Assembly: GCA_009741485.1 (NCBI GenBank)
Contig: CM019238.1
Location: forward strand, 7,421,477 to 7,485,476
Reading direction: 5' to 3'
Origin: Malurus cyaneus samueli
Taxonomy: Eukaryota > Chordata > Aves > Passeriformes > Maluridae
DNA length: 64,000 nt
Each line of letters opens with the position of its first letter. Positions within the stretch are counted from its first letter, which is position 1. A model generated the notes under the pieces. That model did not search any database and was not told the origin of the DNA. It saw only the letters and a program-made list of their open reading frames with translations. The position numbers and the translations under genes are program-made. This document shows positions 1 to 13,713 of the stretch, piece after piece.

Positions 1-613
1 TGAATGGGACATATCAGTATTTGGCTGAAGTATCACCTAACACCCAGGGGAATGTCTTAGACCTGCAGACTTAGGAGATTATTAGGCTTAATTGGTATTA
101 TTGCTGTAGACCTCCTGAGATATTGAATATGGCTTATTATGGCTTATTTTAAACTTCTTAATCCAGTATTAGGAGGAATTGCCAGTAAATTACACCATAG
201 AAAAATAATCCAAAGTTAAAACAAATCCTCCAACATTTTTCCTGAACTTCTTTGTGCTTATGCCAACACTTTTTATAGCATATGAGCCAGCCTTATGCCC
301 AGTGTAGTACCAGAGAAGTCAGTGGGATCATACTGGAGATTAATTTCACAATCATTCAGTCATCTAAGTTGATTCCCTCCAAGTAAGCACAGAGCCCTGT
401 GCTGCTGAAGTAGGTGGAATCTCATTAAATGCCTGTTGTAGTTCTCATTGAGTCTTGTTTTTGTGTGTTCTTGTTCCTTTGCTTTGTTGGGTAACTTCCA
501 TAGATTAATTATGTCTATTTGCAAGATGAATTCTGAAAGGTCCTAAATTTTGTGCATGAGATGTAAGGTAATGGAAATTGCATTGAGATAGCATTTGCTG
601 GGTTTGCCATTAA

Positions 614-628
614 NNNNNNNNNNNNNNN
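614..628. other. Assembly gap (15 N)
   Basis: A run of fifteen N between AT-rich flanks. It marks a scaffold join or a masked low-quality stretch. No gene is affected. Confidence 0.99.
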
Positions 629-2146
629 TTTTTCTACCATGGAATATTTTCATTTTAGATCACCACTTCAGCCGAAAACCCAGAATTATATAAAGCCCAC
701 TGCTTTAAAAAAAAAAAAAGTGAAAATTTGAAACAAGTCTCAGAAATTAGTTGATAGTTTTAGCATTAAATGAGTAGCAAAAAGAAAAGGAGATGCTTAG
801 AAATAAGGGTGTAATTTCTGTCTGTAGTACTTTCCCTGCACTGCAAGGACTCTATGCACTTCAGGTGCTGTTGTGGCACTTTGCAGTGAAGTATAAAAGT
901 GAGTAACATTTGAAATTATATAGGGAAAAGGATGAAACAGTAGCATTGATTATAAATCTAATTTTGTGAGTAAACCTGAACAAGAAGTTGGTGGGTCTTG
1001 TCATCTGAAATTCCTACCTGAGGCATTGGGCAAAGCTGCTTTCACAGGATAACTAGGACAGACTCAAGACCTGACAATAAAAGCTCTATGAGAAGGGGTG
1101 TCCCACCTTATAAATTTGCTTTTTTGATAAGAATTTGATATTGGGTCAAAACTGTAGACACACAGGATTTGCATGTGCAGCTGCATGGCAACCTGGTTTA
1201 GCATGGAAATGGTGAATAATGTTCAGTGATCTTTTATACCAACAGCATTAGTTGTGCAATGAGAGGTCATCCTTATCAAACAGGAAATCCATGGAAGAAA
1301 AAGAGCTAGGGGTTCAAATCTATTAAAAACCTGGAAGGCTTCATCAGCTCTGCTGTTTGTAGGAGTTCTTGTTTACTCTGCACAACATTTGAGTCTAAGT
1401 GCCTTGTCAGCCAGCCATTTCTGGGAAGGGAAGTGAACATCAGTGTAACACTGAATAACACTGAATAGGGACATAGCTTTTAATCCTCCAGCCACAGCAG
1501 CATTGTGTCAAATGCTCAGTATAAAACAAGCTTTGATAGACAGCAAAGATAAAAAATGAAATTATGTTCTATTATGTGGTTTGTCTCCAAATTATAGAAT
1601 TTACTTTCTAATGAGAAATTTATTCAAAAGTAGGAATGAACTTATTATACCAGCCTGACATGTACCTGGTATTTGGGGAGTTCAGATCTCACCATAACAT
1701 ACATAAATCCAATGAGAAAGCATATCCCAGTAACACATCTGCTTTCTTTTAAGCAACTCTTTAAATTCTGAGAATTGGTCCTGTGCTACACACTCTGCAC
1801 ATGTTCTGTTTGCTGAGCAGCCTCTGCAGGCAGAACTGACCCTCGTGTGTGTGAGGGGAGAAAAGGTGCTGCCACTGCTGTGCTCTGCTATCCTGGGCTG
1901 ACACTTGGGCTGTTCCCAAGCTTTCTACTGAAGGGTGTTACTGTGAATGCTGATGAATAATATCTACAGGGAAAAAAAGCCCTAGTGCTGTTTGTATCCT
2001 TGATAATAAGGAGATAAGCAAGGCATCCCTTGTAAAGCCTGATAATATGGCTGGATGAAGTAATGAAAAATAATATTCTAAAACTTGGTTAGATATGGAA
2101 TTGCTCAAGCTGCTTGTCCAGTGGATATAATGTACCTTTTGTTACC

Positions 2147-2180
2147 CTGCCTTCTCATTTTTGCACTGCCTTCTCATTTT
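2147..2180. repeat. Short tandem duplication, period 19
   Basis: The word CTGCCTTCTCATTT occurs twice, at 2147 and 2166, separated by a few bases. This looks like a small replication-slippage duplication in intergenic DNA. Confidence 0.7.
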
Positions 2181-3608
2181 CTCAAGTTGCTACAAGTCTT
2201 TTATGTGAGGATACTTCCATTGTATACCAATGAAGGAGTTAAATCATCTAGGTAGCACAGGCTAAAGCCTGAAACTCACCAGCATCATCTTTCTTAAGTA
2301 TCATTGTCTGGTAAGAAAATAGGTCTGTAAGTGATACTATTCATCTGAAGGAGAAGAAACTGTTATCGGGGTATTTGCCAGCTGTGTGTAATACTGATGC
2401 CTGGGCTGGCCTGTGGAGCCAGATACCATGGCAGATAACAGAAGGGTTCTGCTTTTGGGCACTGTTGGACTCTGAGTACAAGAGCAGCAGGGGCAGAGAA
2501 CACCTCACAAGGCAGCCATTCCCCTCCCCAGCCCCAATGCCTGTGAATTTCAGAACTCGCTTCATTCACAAGCATTTACTGCTTCTGTAGCTACTACAAT
2601 AACAATTTATTTTTTTCAAACAATTTGCATATATAGTATTACGTGAATAAATTAAATAACTGACTCCAAGAATGAACTTGTAATAGAACTACTGATGGAA
2701 ACAAAAGCATGGTCATTCAAAGCATTGTGTAAATAAAACATATTTGATGAATATTTTTTGCATACATGACGTTAACTGTAAACCTGAAGAACAACATGTA
2801 CAAGTAGGTAGCAGCCACTGATAAGACAAACTGATTATGCAAGTAGAATTCTCTTTTTTTTTGATGCCAAAAAGGAAGTTAATGACACAAGTGCAAGCAT
2901 TTAAGAGTCAGTTTTGTTAACTTTACCACAGCATTACAGACCGAGTTTCACCTGGACTCTTCATTAAAAGTGCTTTCACTTTACAGATCTGAGTGCTGAG
3001 TCAAATCCTTCATTACACAGGAAGCATTTTTAAGGTAAGAATTTAAGTACCTTCTTTGTACTTTAAGCTGTACTAGCCATCTTTATATGACATTTCTGTT
3101 TTTCTCATGGACAGATGTTTTGTGTACACAAATATTATGAATGGAAACAGATCCATTTAGACGCAAAAGATTTTGGCAATGAAATTGCTATGCAAAGGAA
3201 ATGTTGACTTGTTGACTGAAAAATGCTATTAAGAATGTAGGAAATGCGTTATACTGACATCTTTGTTCTTGTAAGCAAGAGCTTATACAGACCTAAGTGG
3301 ATGGGAGAGGTAGAAGTGTATGTGGGGAATGTTTTGTGGGTGACTCCTAAAGGGTTTGAAAAAGGTAACTAAGAAAAAAAAATCATGTCCCTTTCTTACA
3401 CTGTTCAGTATAATATGCAAAATTGCTGAAGGGATCTGTACCACTACTGAACTTATCCATAAATTACATTTAAAAATATATTTCTCTGGGAATTTGTGTT
3501 CCTTTTACAGTGTTCCACAGTGCTACGGAGGTAATTGTGTTGGGCTGATGGCAAAGAGTGCAGTGAATAAATCAGCCTCTGAAGAAAAGCGGGTGTGTTG
3601 GCTGGAGG

Positions 3609-3630
3609 AAAAAAAAAAAAAAAAAAAAAA
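3609..3630 (+). repeat. Homopolymer A tract
   Basis: About 22 consecutive A residues follow CTGGAGG. No recognisable retroposon body precedes them, so this is scored as a simple repeat and not as a retroposed tail. Confidence 0.85.
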
Positions 3631-6600
3631 CAAGATATGACTCAAATTTTGCTGTAAAGACAGAATTAAAATAATAAAATCTGAATTCCAGCAAAAATCC
3701 AGACTTTTTGACAAGCTGGGTAAATTAAATTCTTATAGGTACAGTGTCTTTTAAATCATGACAGAAAGAATGGAAGCTGCAAGGGTGTCTTGTAAGGACT
3801 CCTTTACAAGCTCAGGAACAGGCTGAAGCAGAGCTGCTGGAGCATGTCAGGGCAGACTGGCAGCTTGCTGGAATTGAGACAAGCTGTACAGAGTATTTTA
3901 ATATTTGAAGGCTACCAACCTGCTCTAAAGCACACACAATACTTCTGTTCTTGGGCTAGAGTTCGGTGCTGTGACTCCATATTTACCTTCTGGGCATAGT
4001 AATCTCTGAAACAAAAAGAAAGTATATCTGATGAAAGCAGGATTAGTTTGTACTCGTTTTAATAGATATTTACAACCATAAAAACAGATGTTCCAAGAGT
4101 CATTTACAGGTTACTTAAAAAAATCACACAAGGCAGTTCACAATAACAAGATGATTTTATAAGTCTTGCATGTAAGTAGACTGCTAGTCTATCACCAAAT
4201 AAATTTCAGGAATTTATCTTAGATGTGTTTTTATATTATTAAGCATAGAAAATAGCTCAGTCTGTCAGTGTTAAGGACTGTGTGTTGATTAATGTTTTTT
4301 TGCTTTAAGAAATGAAATATCAAAAACCAAAGAAACACACCATTTAATCTTTGTGTAATAGATGAAATGTTACACAGGAAGCCAGTTACTCTGAGTTAAG
4401 TGTTCCTTTCTACCCCTAATTATGGTTTGGACAAGATGATGTCTGTCCTTCATGCAATCTACTGATGTCTGTTTGCCTCCAAGGCTTACAGAAACAGATA
4501 AGCAGTAAGTTGAGTCATTCTAGCATTACCAACATAACTTCTCATTTTACAAATTCAGAGGAGTACATGCACATGCAACTGCTTGCTGTGAGAACAACAT
4601 GTCCAGGAGCACCACAGAAGATATTGTTTGTTCTTCCCTATTCCATGTTCCTCAGAAATGCAGCTGAAGCAGCTGCCAGCCCACAAACATACAGGCTTAG
4701 GACTCATGTTACTTTTTAAAATGCTGTATTTTTATAAAAGTTTAGCTCAAATGAAAAATTGGAACAAAATTAAGGTGAACAAGTAAATATTTTTTTTTAT
4801 CTAGGTTTTAAATAAAAAAAATAATAATTGTGGGAAAATGTATCGATTAGGAGCTGGCCTTGCTGTTTCTTTCAAAAACTTCTCCCATCACAAGTAAACA
4901 GAAAAACTATTGAGGTCAAGGTCCTCACTGAAATCTAATCTTTGCTCTAATGAATTCCCTAAATGGCTTCATACTAAATTAGGGCACCATATTTTCCTTT
5001 AAAGGAAACTGTGAGACTCAAGAGATCCTGCTGAAAAGAGTACAGAACAGGCTGAAAGAAGACAATTTTTAGCCATATTTTTAGCCATAATGTGTCCTAA
5101 TCTAATGGGCTCTCTGTAGAAAGTCTGGCCTGTTGTGGCTACTGGTAACTGTGGTTATGCACTTTAGATTGGAACTTGTGAAAAATTAAATAAAACATTT
5201 AATTTTCATAGCATTTCCTTTTCTTTCTTTCAAATGTTGCTAGGCAGCAGAGAACATATTTTATTATGTGCTAACTATACAGTCTTCTTTGCAATGGCTG
5301 TTCAAAGTTTACTCTGAAGTCTGTTTCTAGGCATTTTGTTTTCTATGGTGATCTGCTGATTGTTCTGCTGTAACTGAAGGCAACAAAAAAAAATTAAGAG
5401 TGCCACATCTTTCCCTAGATTTAGTGTGGTATATATCAGAAATCTGTCAATCCTGCTTTCCTTTGTTAAAATATATATTATTCAGTCAGGAATTCCTGGT
5501 CCATACTGCATCCAATTTGTGATCTAATACTTTAAGGCTGTGCTTCAGATGGGGCTTTTCGGTTTTGTCATAAACTGGACAGTAAGAGAACACTGCAACT
5601 ACATTGTCCTTTGGCTTAGTGTAATGTGCAACCCTACCACTCTCTCGGGAACTGCTGTGAGTGCTGATTTAACCCAAGATCAGTAAATAACTAGGTGCCC
5701 ACTTGGAGGAAAGAATCAGGGAAAAGAGAAAATCAGACAATGTGTGCTCGCCTTGCTCTGGTGTCTTCAAGCCTAAACAGGCAGAATGTTACTGTCAGGC
5801 ATCACTTCTGGAAAGGAAAGTAGCTCTTAAACTCTGCACACACCTGAGCAGGTAATGCAGCAGAAGTTTTTGCAAAATACAAATGTTATGTCTGCAAGCA
5901 GGTACATGTTTCTGTTTCACACATAGAATAGGGCTTGAACCAATGATTTAATTACGTAATACAAGTATATGTTCAGTACTTACAAGGTGCTATTCATTTT
6001 CCTACACAATGACTCAAAGTGAGAAGTCATATTTGGGAACATCAGGGGAACAAAACTGATTACAGGCTTTTTGTTTGGAGAACCTATGAGACTTTGTCTC
6101 TACTCTCCCTCTGCTCTGTCCCTCAAAGGCCCAGTATTATTATTGGAGATGCATAAAGGGTGTTTTATTCTTCATGTAAAAACATAGAAATTTTTTATTA
6201 TTCTATGACAACTTTATAAACAGATTTGTAGACAAATTTTGAATCTGGTTTCCTGTATAAGACTAAGGGAGGAATGGAACTAGCTTGAACAAAAAGTATC
6301 AAAACCCAAAACAGTTCATATGTTTGGTAGCAGCCCCTTCTCTTAAAATGCTGCCCTTTACTCACAGCCATCCCTCAATTCTCCCTAATGGAAATTCCTC
6401 CTTGGAATGCACTTACTTGAAGATATCAGTAAGCCTTTGTGTCACCAAATGTGAACGACTGACTTCTGTGTTGGTTTTGTTCTCTTTTAAAACACAAGAA
6501 TCAATTAAAAAAGTTCTGGAGTGAACAGAAGTGGAATACTCCTGATAGGCAGTGTTCATGTGGAGGTCCAACGTGCAAACAAGGGACACTTTAAAACTTT

Positions 6601-7936
6601 ACCACCCTGAGACAAAACTCAGGTAACTTTTCTGGGAAAGTGCTTGCTACAAAATGGCCAAGTTTGTGTACAAATTTTGTTTTCTGTTGTTTTGATTCTA
6701 ACTGTACATCTATGAGAAAAGGGATTGTATTTAGGAAATAGTTGATTTCATCAGTCACTGCGCCTCGTACAAATAAACAACTGACAGGGCTCCAGATATT
6801 GATTTATTACTTAGATTAGAAGTGCTAAGATTATGCAATCCTTTTGCTGATATCAGGAATGAGGTGAGAAGCTCTTGACTTTCCAAGCTTGCACTGAATC
6901 ATGGGTGAAAAACAGAGATCATCTAGACCTTGGCTTCAGGCTCTCCTCAAGATCCCTAGCTCTTCTTTTGACCTCTATGATAAGGCTGAAAATCAGCGTC
7001 AGTACAGAATGATTTCACTGTCTGGAAAGTGCTGTTATACTCATCACATCCCACAGAGATCTTCGGTGGGTGTTTCTTACTGGAAAGATACAAAGGAGTT
7101 GCAACACAAGAGATGAGAATCCTTTCAGTCAGATTCAGTTTTGAGGATACTGTGACATTTTGTTATATAAAGATCATTTTAATTTTTTGCTTGAAGACTC
7201 CTCTAAAAGTTTGCAAAGACATTTCACACATCTTGTTGTGAATGTCAGCTTCCTGATGATAGGCTTCCTTGTCTTAGTTTCCTGTTTTAAAGTCTTTGGA
7301 AGAATCACACATCCTCAGGGAATTACTACTTGACCATAGCTTTATTTATCAAGAGCAAGTAAATCTGTTCCTACTTTGCTTTCGAAACAGAACATTTGGA
7401 GGCTTTCAAATAACTGGTTTAAAGGTTTCTTATGACAAACAAAAGAGCATATTCCACATCAATAAATTCTATGAAAATCAGGCAGGCATTTGCATACTTG
7501 TAGCTGCAGGAAAGGTTTTCCAATGGTGCTGCTTTTAAAGCCTCCATAGAACGAGGTGTATTTGACTCTTCACCTGGACACACTGTCTGTAGTAACTATG
7601 GTTTTAGGACTCATTATTCTAAGGATAACCTGACAGGTTATATTTTTTCCTTAATGGTAATGAACCAAAATTTGTTTCCAACTTTGCTGAAATTATTAGC
7701 TTGACCTAGATGTTCATCCTTCTGAAACAAAGCATTTTGTTGAGCATCCCCAACAACACCACTGAGGCCTGGATGTCAGTAAGTGGTGCCTGGCCTGGGG
7801 ACATGAGTGGACAACCCCACAGGCATTGGGGCTCCCCACAGAGCTTCTTGCTATGGCACACAAGGCCAGCTTGTCCAGGGCCAAGAAGAGCCATCTCACC
7901 ATGGCTTGGTGAGATCTCCAGCAGGGAGAGCAAAAA

Positions 7937-7963
7937 GGGAGAGGAGAGGGGAGGGGAGGGGAG
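7937..7963 (+). repeat. G-rich purine tract, possible G-quadruplex
   Basis: Uninterrupted purines with one GGG run and three GGGG runs separated by single A residues, plus a GG. On paper this fits a four-tract quadruplex with one longer loop. It lies in a locally GC-richer patch at 7.77-8.04 kb inside AT-rich intergenic DNA. Confidence 0.6.
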
Positions 7964-9529
7964 TTGCATTCAGCAGAAGTGTGCAAGCTGAAGCACCTGA
8001 AATCCATATGGGAGCAAGGACATGCCATCAGCAGTAGAGAGACGGAAGCCCCAACTTGTTGGAGGTACTATGAAACTGGAAAATGTGAGACTTGTCAGCC
8101 TAGAAGAGAGATGAATAATAGTGCAAGGAATCTGTTACAAATCTGTAAAACAGGAGTGGTATGGAGAGAGTTAAGAGAAATTGGTTAACTAATGCAAAAG
8201 TCAGGGGACATCATATGGAAATACCAGGCAGAAGGCACAGAACACACAGAAGTGATTTCCACCCAGCACAAAGTTAACTGTGGAATAACATCAGGCTGGA
8301 GATCCTGGAGGCTTGTAAGACTGAGAAAGCAATTGGATTTCTTTTCCATTGTCTGTCAAGAGCAGCAATACGCTACTTATAGCTAAAGGTCTCTAAGCTG
8401 CAGAAGTCCTCATGTCCCCAGGAGATGGCCAGCCACTGTTGGGAACAGCATCATGTTCTACCTTATGCATTGCTCCGATTCACTGTGGCCATTCCAGTGC
8501 TTTAGCTGGCTTAGGCACAAGACATCCTTACCCACCAGGATACATCATGGTAAATCTACACTCACTTAATTCAAAACTTAAGACTATAAGTACAAAATAG
8601 TTGTAATAAATTACAAGTAGATTTTCTTGTCCATTTACTGTTTGTGACAAAGATTTAGGAAATAGGCTGAGTCAGTGTTCTAGCTGAAAAAAAAACATTG
8701 TGGCAAGTTGGTTTGCCCAACCTTTTCCAACTATTTAGGGAGGTTAGATCAAAAAGTAATCTGCATAAAACAGATACGCCTTTGGGCATCTTGTGCAATC
8801 CAGGCTCTCTTATTAGTGATGATTTGACATTAAGCGAAACAACGGGGTTTGAAACAAATTAGAACAAAGTGAGAGTATAATAAACTGCCCCAAGTGCCAT
8901 ACAGTCCAAACAGAGCAAAACCCACACAGTCATTCAGCCTCTATCCAAGGAAATGATGTGCTTTTTCTTTCTGTGAGAATTACTAAGTATTACTTCCACA
9001 TTGCATGTGCAGTTGTTGCAATAACATTTTAGTCTCCTGTAAGGTGTTGTCTTCTATGGAAGCCAACTTGTTACCCAATATAGCAATGGCTATGTAATGT
9101 ATGCCAATTTTGTTTTGTTCACACTCTGTCCCACTCCATATGGGGCGGGGGAGGATCCTGCTGGACTTCTGCTCACATAGATGGAGTATGAAATGTTTTC
9201 TCTTCCCTTACAAGCTATTAAGAAGTGGCACTGTCAGATGCAAGTTATTTTGTGCCAGTTCTCTTCCGAAGAAGCCTCAGACTCCAAAACAGCTAAAACC
9301 ATCTGGCAAACTCTTGCATGAATCATGGGGATATTTGTAGCCTCTGGCTTTTTGAACCACACTGTGAGTAATCCCAGTTGCTCTCGTCAGCACTGCTGCT
9401 GAAAGCCGTTTCTTGTGTTCTGAGTAAAGACCAAAGGGACCTCTGACTGGGCCTGGTGGTCTCCAGATTGTCAGGAGTCAAAACTGGGTTACAAACCTCT
9501 GAACTGTCTGTTCCAGCCTGAAAGTTCCG

Positions 9530-10720
9530 GACTGGCGGTCCTGCTGCTTCCAGCTGGAGCCTGCTCGGGAGGCCGTGCCCGGGGGTCGGGGCTGGGGCTC
9601 CTGGAGAGGTTTTTGCCGTGTGCCGGTAGGTCCGCCTGCCCGCGGCCTGTTCCGTGGCCTCAGCGGGCCCGTAGCAAGCCCCGCAGCAGAGGCCGCGCCA
9701 GCCGAGCTCTGCCCGCAGCCCGGGGTCCCGTGTCACCCCATGACGAGCCCCCGAACCCCGAGGTCACCTCGGGACACGGCGGCAGCACGGACCAGGACCC
9801 GGGTCCGCGGCCGCCCCCGCCCCTTTCCCGCGCGTCACGGTGGCGGAGGGAGGGAGAGAGGATTGGGCGGCCCTGGCGAGCGGCGGCGCGGGGCTCGCTC
9901 CTCCCCCGCGCCCTCAGCCATTTTAGCAGCCGGTACCGCCACCGGTACCGCTGTGTCTCCACCGGTAGCGCCGCGCCCGGGTGCGGTGAGTGCGAGCTTT
10001 GCGCGTGTGGCGCGACGGCTGGGAAAGGGACGGGATGGGATGCAGTGGGGTGGGAAGGGATCGGACAGAGCCGGTGCGGTCTCTTCGCTGCCCCTCGGCA
10101 GCATCTGGGGAGCGGCGAGGGGCGGGAGGGTCGCCCCGCGCACGAGGAGGGGTCGCGGGCTGGCGCTGCCCTCGGCCCGGGGGTCCGCGGGGCTCACGCT
10201 GGGGCGGAGGCGGCGGGCAAGCAGCGGGGTTACGCGGGGTCAGGTCGTCCCCGCGGCCGTGGCTCGGGGGGGCGTGAGCGAGCGGATGCGTGGGGCTCGG
10301 CGCCCCGATACGGGCGGGCAGGAGCTGCCCCGGCCGTTGCCCGGAGCAGGTAGCGGCGCGGAAAGGCCGCCTGGAAGTGCCGAGCAGGGGTCGGCGGGCG
10401 CCCGGGGGGAACCCGGGCGGAGCCGTCCCTGCCCGCCAGCGTGTCCCGGGTCGGGGCTCCTCTCCGGCAGCGCCGGCCTCCCGCCGTTCCCCCGTCCCGC
10501 GTAGCCCGGGGGGGCCGAGCGCGGTCTCCCCGCCGGCAGCCGGCCCGCTGCCCGCACTCCCCGCTCCGCGCCGGGCGGGAGCTCAGCCCCGCCGCTCCTT
10601 GGGCCTGCCCGGGCCCTGCCCGTGCCTCGCGGGGCTCTGCCTCCCCGGAGCCCCCCCGCTCCACCCCCCGCCCCCCGCCCGGCTGCAGGGGAAGAGGCTG
10701 GGCTCGGGAGATGGGCTGAT
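9530..10720. promoter_or_regulatory. ACSL4: CpG island, proposed ACSL4 promoter
   Basis: The sequence turns abruptly from AT-rich to very GC- and CpG-rich and returns to AT-rich near 10,720. Core elements cluster at its left-centre: an inverted CCAAT (ATTGG) joined to a GC box at 9862-9870, a YY1-like GCCATTTT at 9917-9924, and three copies of an ACCGGTA(C/G)CG word at about 9930-9974. These lie just upstream of a consensus splice donor at 9986. ACSL4 is the only plus-strand gene downstream whose 5' end is unaccounted for, so assignment to ACSL4 follows from position, strand and family gene structure (long 5' introns). Many frames are open here only because stop codons are rare in GC-rich DNA, so I annotate no protein. 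Confidence 0.75.
9914..9985 (+). other. ACSL4: Probable ACSL4 non-coding exon 1
   Basis: The right edge is set by a consensus donor, GCG|GTGAGTGCG, at 9985/9986. The left edge is a guess at the transcription start next to the YY1-like GCCATTTT motif, which often sits at the start site of CpG-island promoters. No ATG-led frame here joins to the ACSL4 coding exons, so it would be 5' UTR. A transcript read is needed to fix the start. Confidence 0.45.
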
Positions 10721-12565
10721 GCTGATCAGGAGAGGTGATTCACTGCTCGGCGCATGCTTCTCTGCACCACGTCACATAAGCACCTGTTAAAGGAGAGCAA
10801 GAAACTGGCTGAATATTTTGTTGTGTTCCTCTGTGATACACTTTGCTTTTTGGTGTTCTCCAACATCCCCTTTGTTTATTTTTGACACTTACTTGTAAAG
10901 CAAGTACATGTGCATTTCCCAGGTCCCCTGCCCTGGATTTGCACAGACCTCCCAAGATCTAGTGCTGCTATTTGCTCAGTTCATTAATGAAATAATTGTA
11001 GCATATAACTTTATAGCAGAGCGTCTAAATTCGGGAAAAAAATTAAATGTGAAACATTTGTGTTAGGGAAAAAAAAAAGCGTTGTAGTACAAAATAGTTC
11101 AGTGAGGATGCTCAATAAATAAATACAGATTTATTTATATAGGAGGTTACAGAGAAATTTGGTGTAATGGAGTGTTTTATAGAAAGTAGATGGACGATTG
11201 AAGTCCCTGATGGTGGAGACAAAAGATGATTTTCAGGGTAAAGATAATGTTGGTCCTTGCTTGGTTGCTCTTTTTATCTTGGACTACTGCAGCATAAAAA
11301 TAAGAATAATATGTGTGTTGATACTTACTGTTGCAGATAAACTTGCGATTGTAGCCTTGCCAATTTCAAGGGCAAAAATGAGCAAAGAAAGCTGCAGGTA
11401 GACCTTAGAAATGTACATTTTTTTCTTTAAGGTCTACTTTTTGAATCTTTGGAATATATCAGCTTAGACTAAGTGCAGTGATTAAAAATGTGGATTTTCT
11501 TTTTCCCAAGATATGTTTAAGATTTTCATGTCTCCAGTCTTTTCATCCAATTAAAAGAGTTAGCAAAATTCTGCAGTCTCTGAAAGGATGTTTGGTTTCA
11601 TGTTTTTATTTCTTCTGCACTTTGTGCATGAAAACAAAGTTTGTATTTTAATAAAATTCTACAGATGCCTTAATTATTTCCACATAAAAGTTATTTTGGA
11701 AAATATTTAATGCATTTTTTACATAGCTCTCATTTCTTTGTATTTACAAGTCCATCTTCATTATTATCTTAAACTACAGAACTGTATAAACTTGAAACAG
11801 ACGGTTCCCCCCCCACCAGAGCCTGCTGTGGTGGGGCTTTCAGGAGGTGTTCGTTGTTTAGGTGTTTGCATCTCATGCATACTTTAATCATGTGTAACCT
11901 TTAATGGCCTCTGGAACATGCACTGCCAGCGATGGTGCTGCCTGTTAGCTGTTCATTGAATAATCCAACAGCAGTAGCTATACGTTTTCAGCATAATAAA
12001 TTAAGAGAGTTCAGCAGATGACACCTTCTCCTAACACAAGGATGATGCTTCAGCCCTTTCATAAAACTCGCCAGACTTCTTGAGCAAACCACTAAGGCAG
12101 GGTTTGGATATAGATATATGCCAGGTGATGTTAAGATATATATCTAGTAAAATAGGTTCAGCCTGTTACACTGATGTAAATGAAGTTAATACTCAAATAC
12201 CAAATAGTAACCTGAGCCAAGTAAACATGCAAAATATATTGACGTTAATGATAAATAGAGTCAGGTAGTTAATGTGATGAATGAGTGCTTGTTTATAAGA
12301 AAACCCTTCAGAGTAAGGCATTACTTAAACTAAAAAAGAGTTGGAGTTAATCATTAAGGGAAATCTCATTGTATACTCAAGCATGTGGTCACTGTGCTTC
12401 AGGACATTTGTTTTCTTAGGAGAGAAGGAAGTTACATGGAAGGAGGAAAGAAATTTCCTGAGAAACAAAATTTACAGTTTTGTTCTGTTTGTTCATAGAT
12501 TGGGTTGTTATTTAGATGGTGCAGTGTCTTCGGGATTTTTTGTTTTGTTTCGTTTTTTGGGGTTT

Positions 12566-12570
<5 letters not shown>

Positions 12571-12631
<61 letters not shown>
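12571..12631. repeat. (GT)30 dinucleotide microsatellite
   Basis: About thirty perfect GT units, preceded by a T8 run and a GGGG. This class is usually length-polymorphic and can adopt Z-DNA. It lies in the proposed ACSL4 first intron. The Cys-Val and His-Thr repeat frames it creates on the two strands are not genes. Confidence 0.97.
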
Positions 12632-12632
<1 letters not shown>

Positions 12633-13713
12633 AAGGCCTATCTCAAAAGCTGTCCACACTGTTTAATTTTGCCACCTTCTGAAGCAGCTGCATTGTGACT
12701 GCTTTTGTGTTCATCTTTGTTCCAAAGTCTCCTTCTCTCCTCCCTGTAACTGGGATTGCTGCCCCTCACATATCCATTTGAAATAGGCCGGCTGTATGGA
12801 AGAGAAGGCTGAAGAAAGTATTTCTCATCTGCTGGTAGAGCTATGTTTAGACTGGATATGGATTACTAGTTTGCTGTTGCTTTTGTTTCATTGCTCTTTT
12901 GGTTGAGGGTGGAGAAGGGAAATTAGGATTGTCCATAATTTGCTGACACTCCTAAAATCTGTGTGTTTCTTCAAAATTGAGCTCTGTAGGCAGGCACGTG
13001 CAAATGGACTCTGAATGCAGCACTGGTTATTCCTTCTGTGGCCACTCACTCAGTGTAACCTGTGTTGTATCGAAAGTAAAGCCCACACTGGAGTGGTGTG
13101 ACAGGTTTCCCCAATGCCCTGTGGTGGTCGTGGTGCCTGACAGTGCCAAGACCCTTTCTCAGCCTGCTCTTTGCAGTCTGAGTGGTGCATGGGGAGGACC
13201 TTGCCTTAATACTGGGATACTGGAGCTGTAAGTTGTTTTTCTTGTTTTATACAGACGTGAACTAAAAGACACTGGATGGAAAAAGAGTTGGCCAGTGGCC
13301 AATATTGCCTGGGAGCTGTGGTTTCACTTTTCTTCTCTACAGAAGGTACCTAGTGTCATCTACATTGAGATCAACAAAAATGGTTGGGCAGAACTTAAAT
13401 ATACAGCAGCTCTGCTTTCCCTGGCCCACTTCTTATCAGGGCCATCAGTTCCTACCTAATACTGCATATGAAGTGCACTTGTAATTTAAGATACAGCTTT
13501 GATTGTGTGCCAGGTGTGCATTTACCTGACCGAGTGCATGAGACAGAGGTTAGGAATGAGTGGTGGAGGAGGAATTCCTCCCACTGTTGTTGTTGCCCTA
13601 GATAGGGAGCCTGTCTCCTGTTCAGGTTACTGCACTGCTGCTGACCTGTGCTGCCATGGGCCAGAGCAGCTTCTGAGCCAGGACTGAGATAAGGCTGGTA
13701 TCAGCTTCATCTT

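Larger units (their letters stand above)
1..9530. other. Intergenic region upstream of ACSL4, no gene seen
   Basis: AT-rich sequence with many stops in all frames. The open frames present are under about 105 codons, overlap on both strands, lack splice-joined partners and resemble no family I know, so I call none of them. It holds a short assembly gap, a 22-base A run, a short tandem duplication and a GC-richer patch near 7.77-8.04 kb, listed separately. In human the next gene on this side is TMEM164, but no exon of it is recognisable here. Confidence 0.6.

Noticed and set aside
7706..8037. Overlapping frames of 76-104 codons on both strands
   Set aside because: No domain, no splice partners and open in several frames at once, as expected for a GC-richer patch.
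8050..8190. Possible CR1-like stretch near GACTTGTCAGCCTAGAAGAG
   Set aside because: Only a short word resembles CR1. The flanks do not follow the consensus as I remember it.
9575..10790. Several overlapping open frames of 90-310 codons on both strands in the CpG island
   Set aside because: They arise from the rarity of stop codons in GC-rich DNA. They are Arg/Pro/Gly/Ala-rich in every frame, have no known domain, and a splice donor for ACSL4 exon 1 lies inside them.
12341..12698. Frames encoding Cys-Val or His-Thr repeats
   Set aside because: Direct translation of the (GT)n microsatellite, not a protein.
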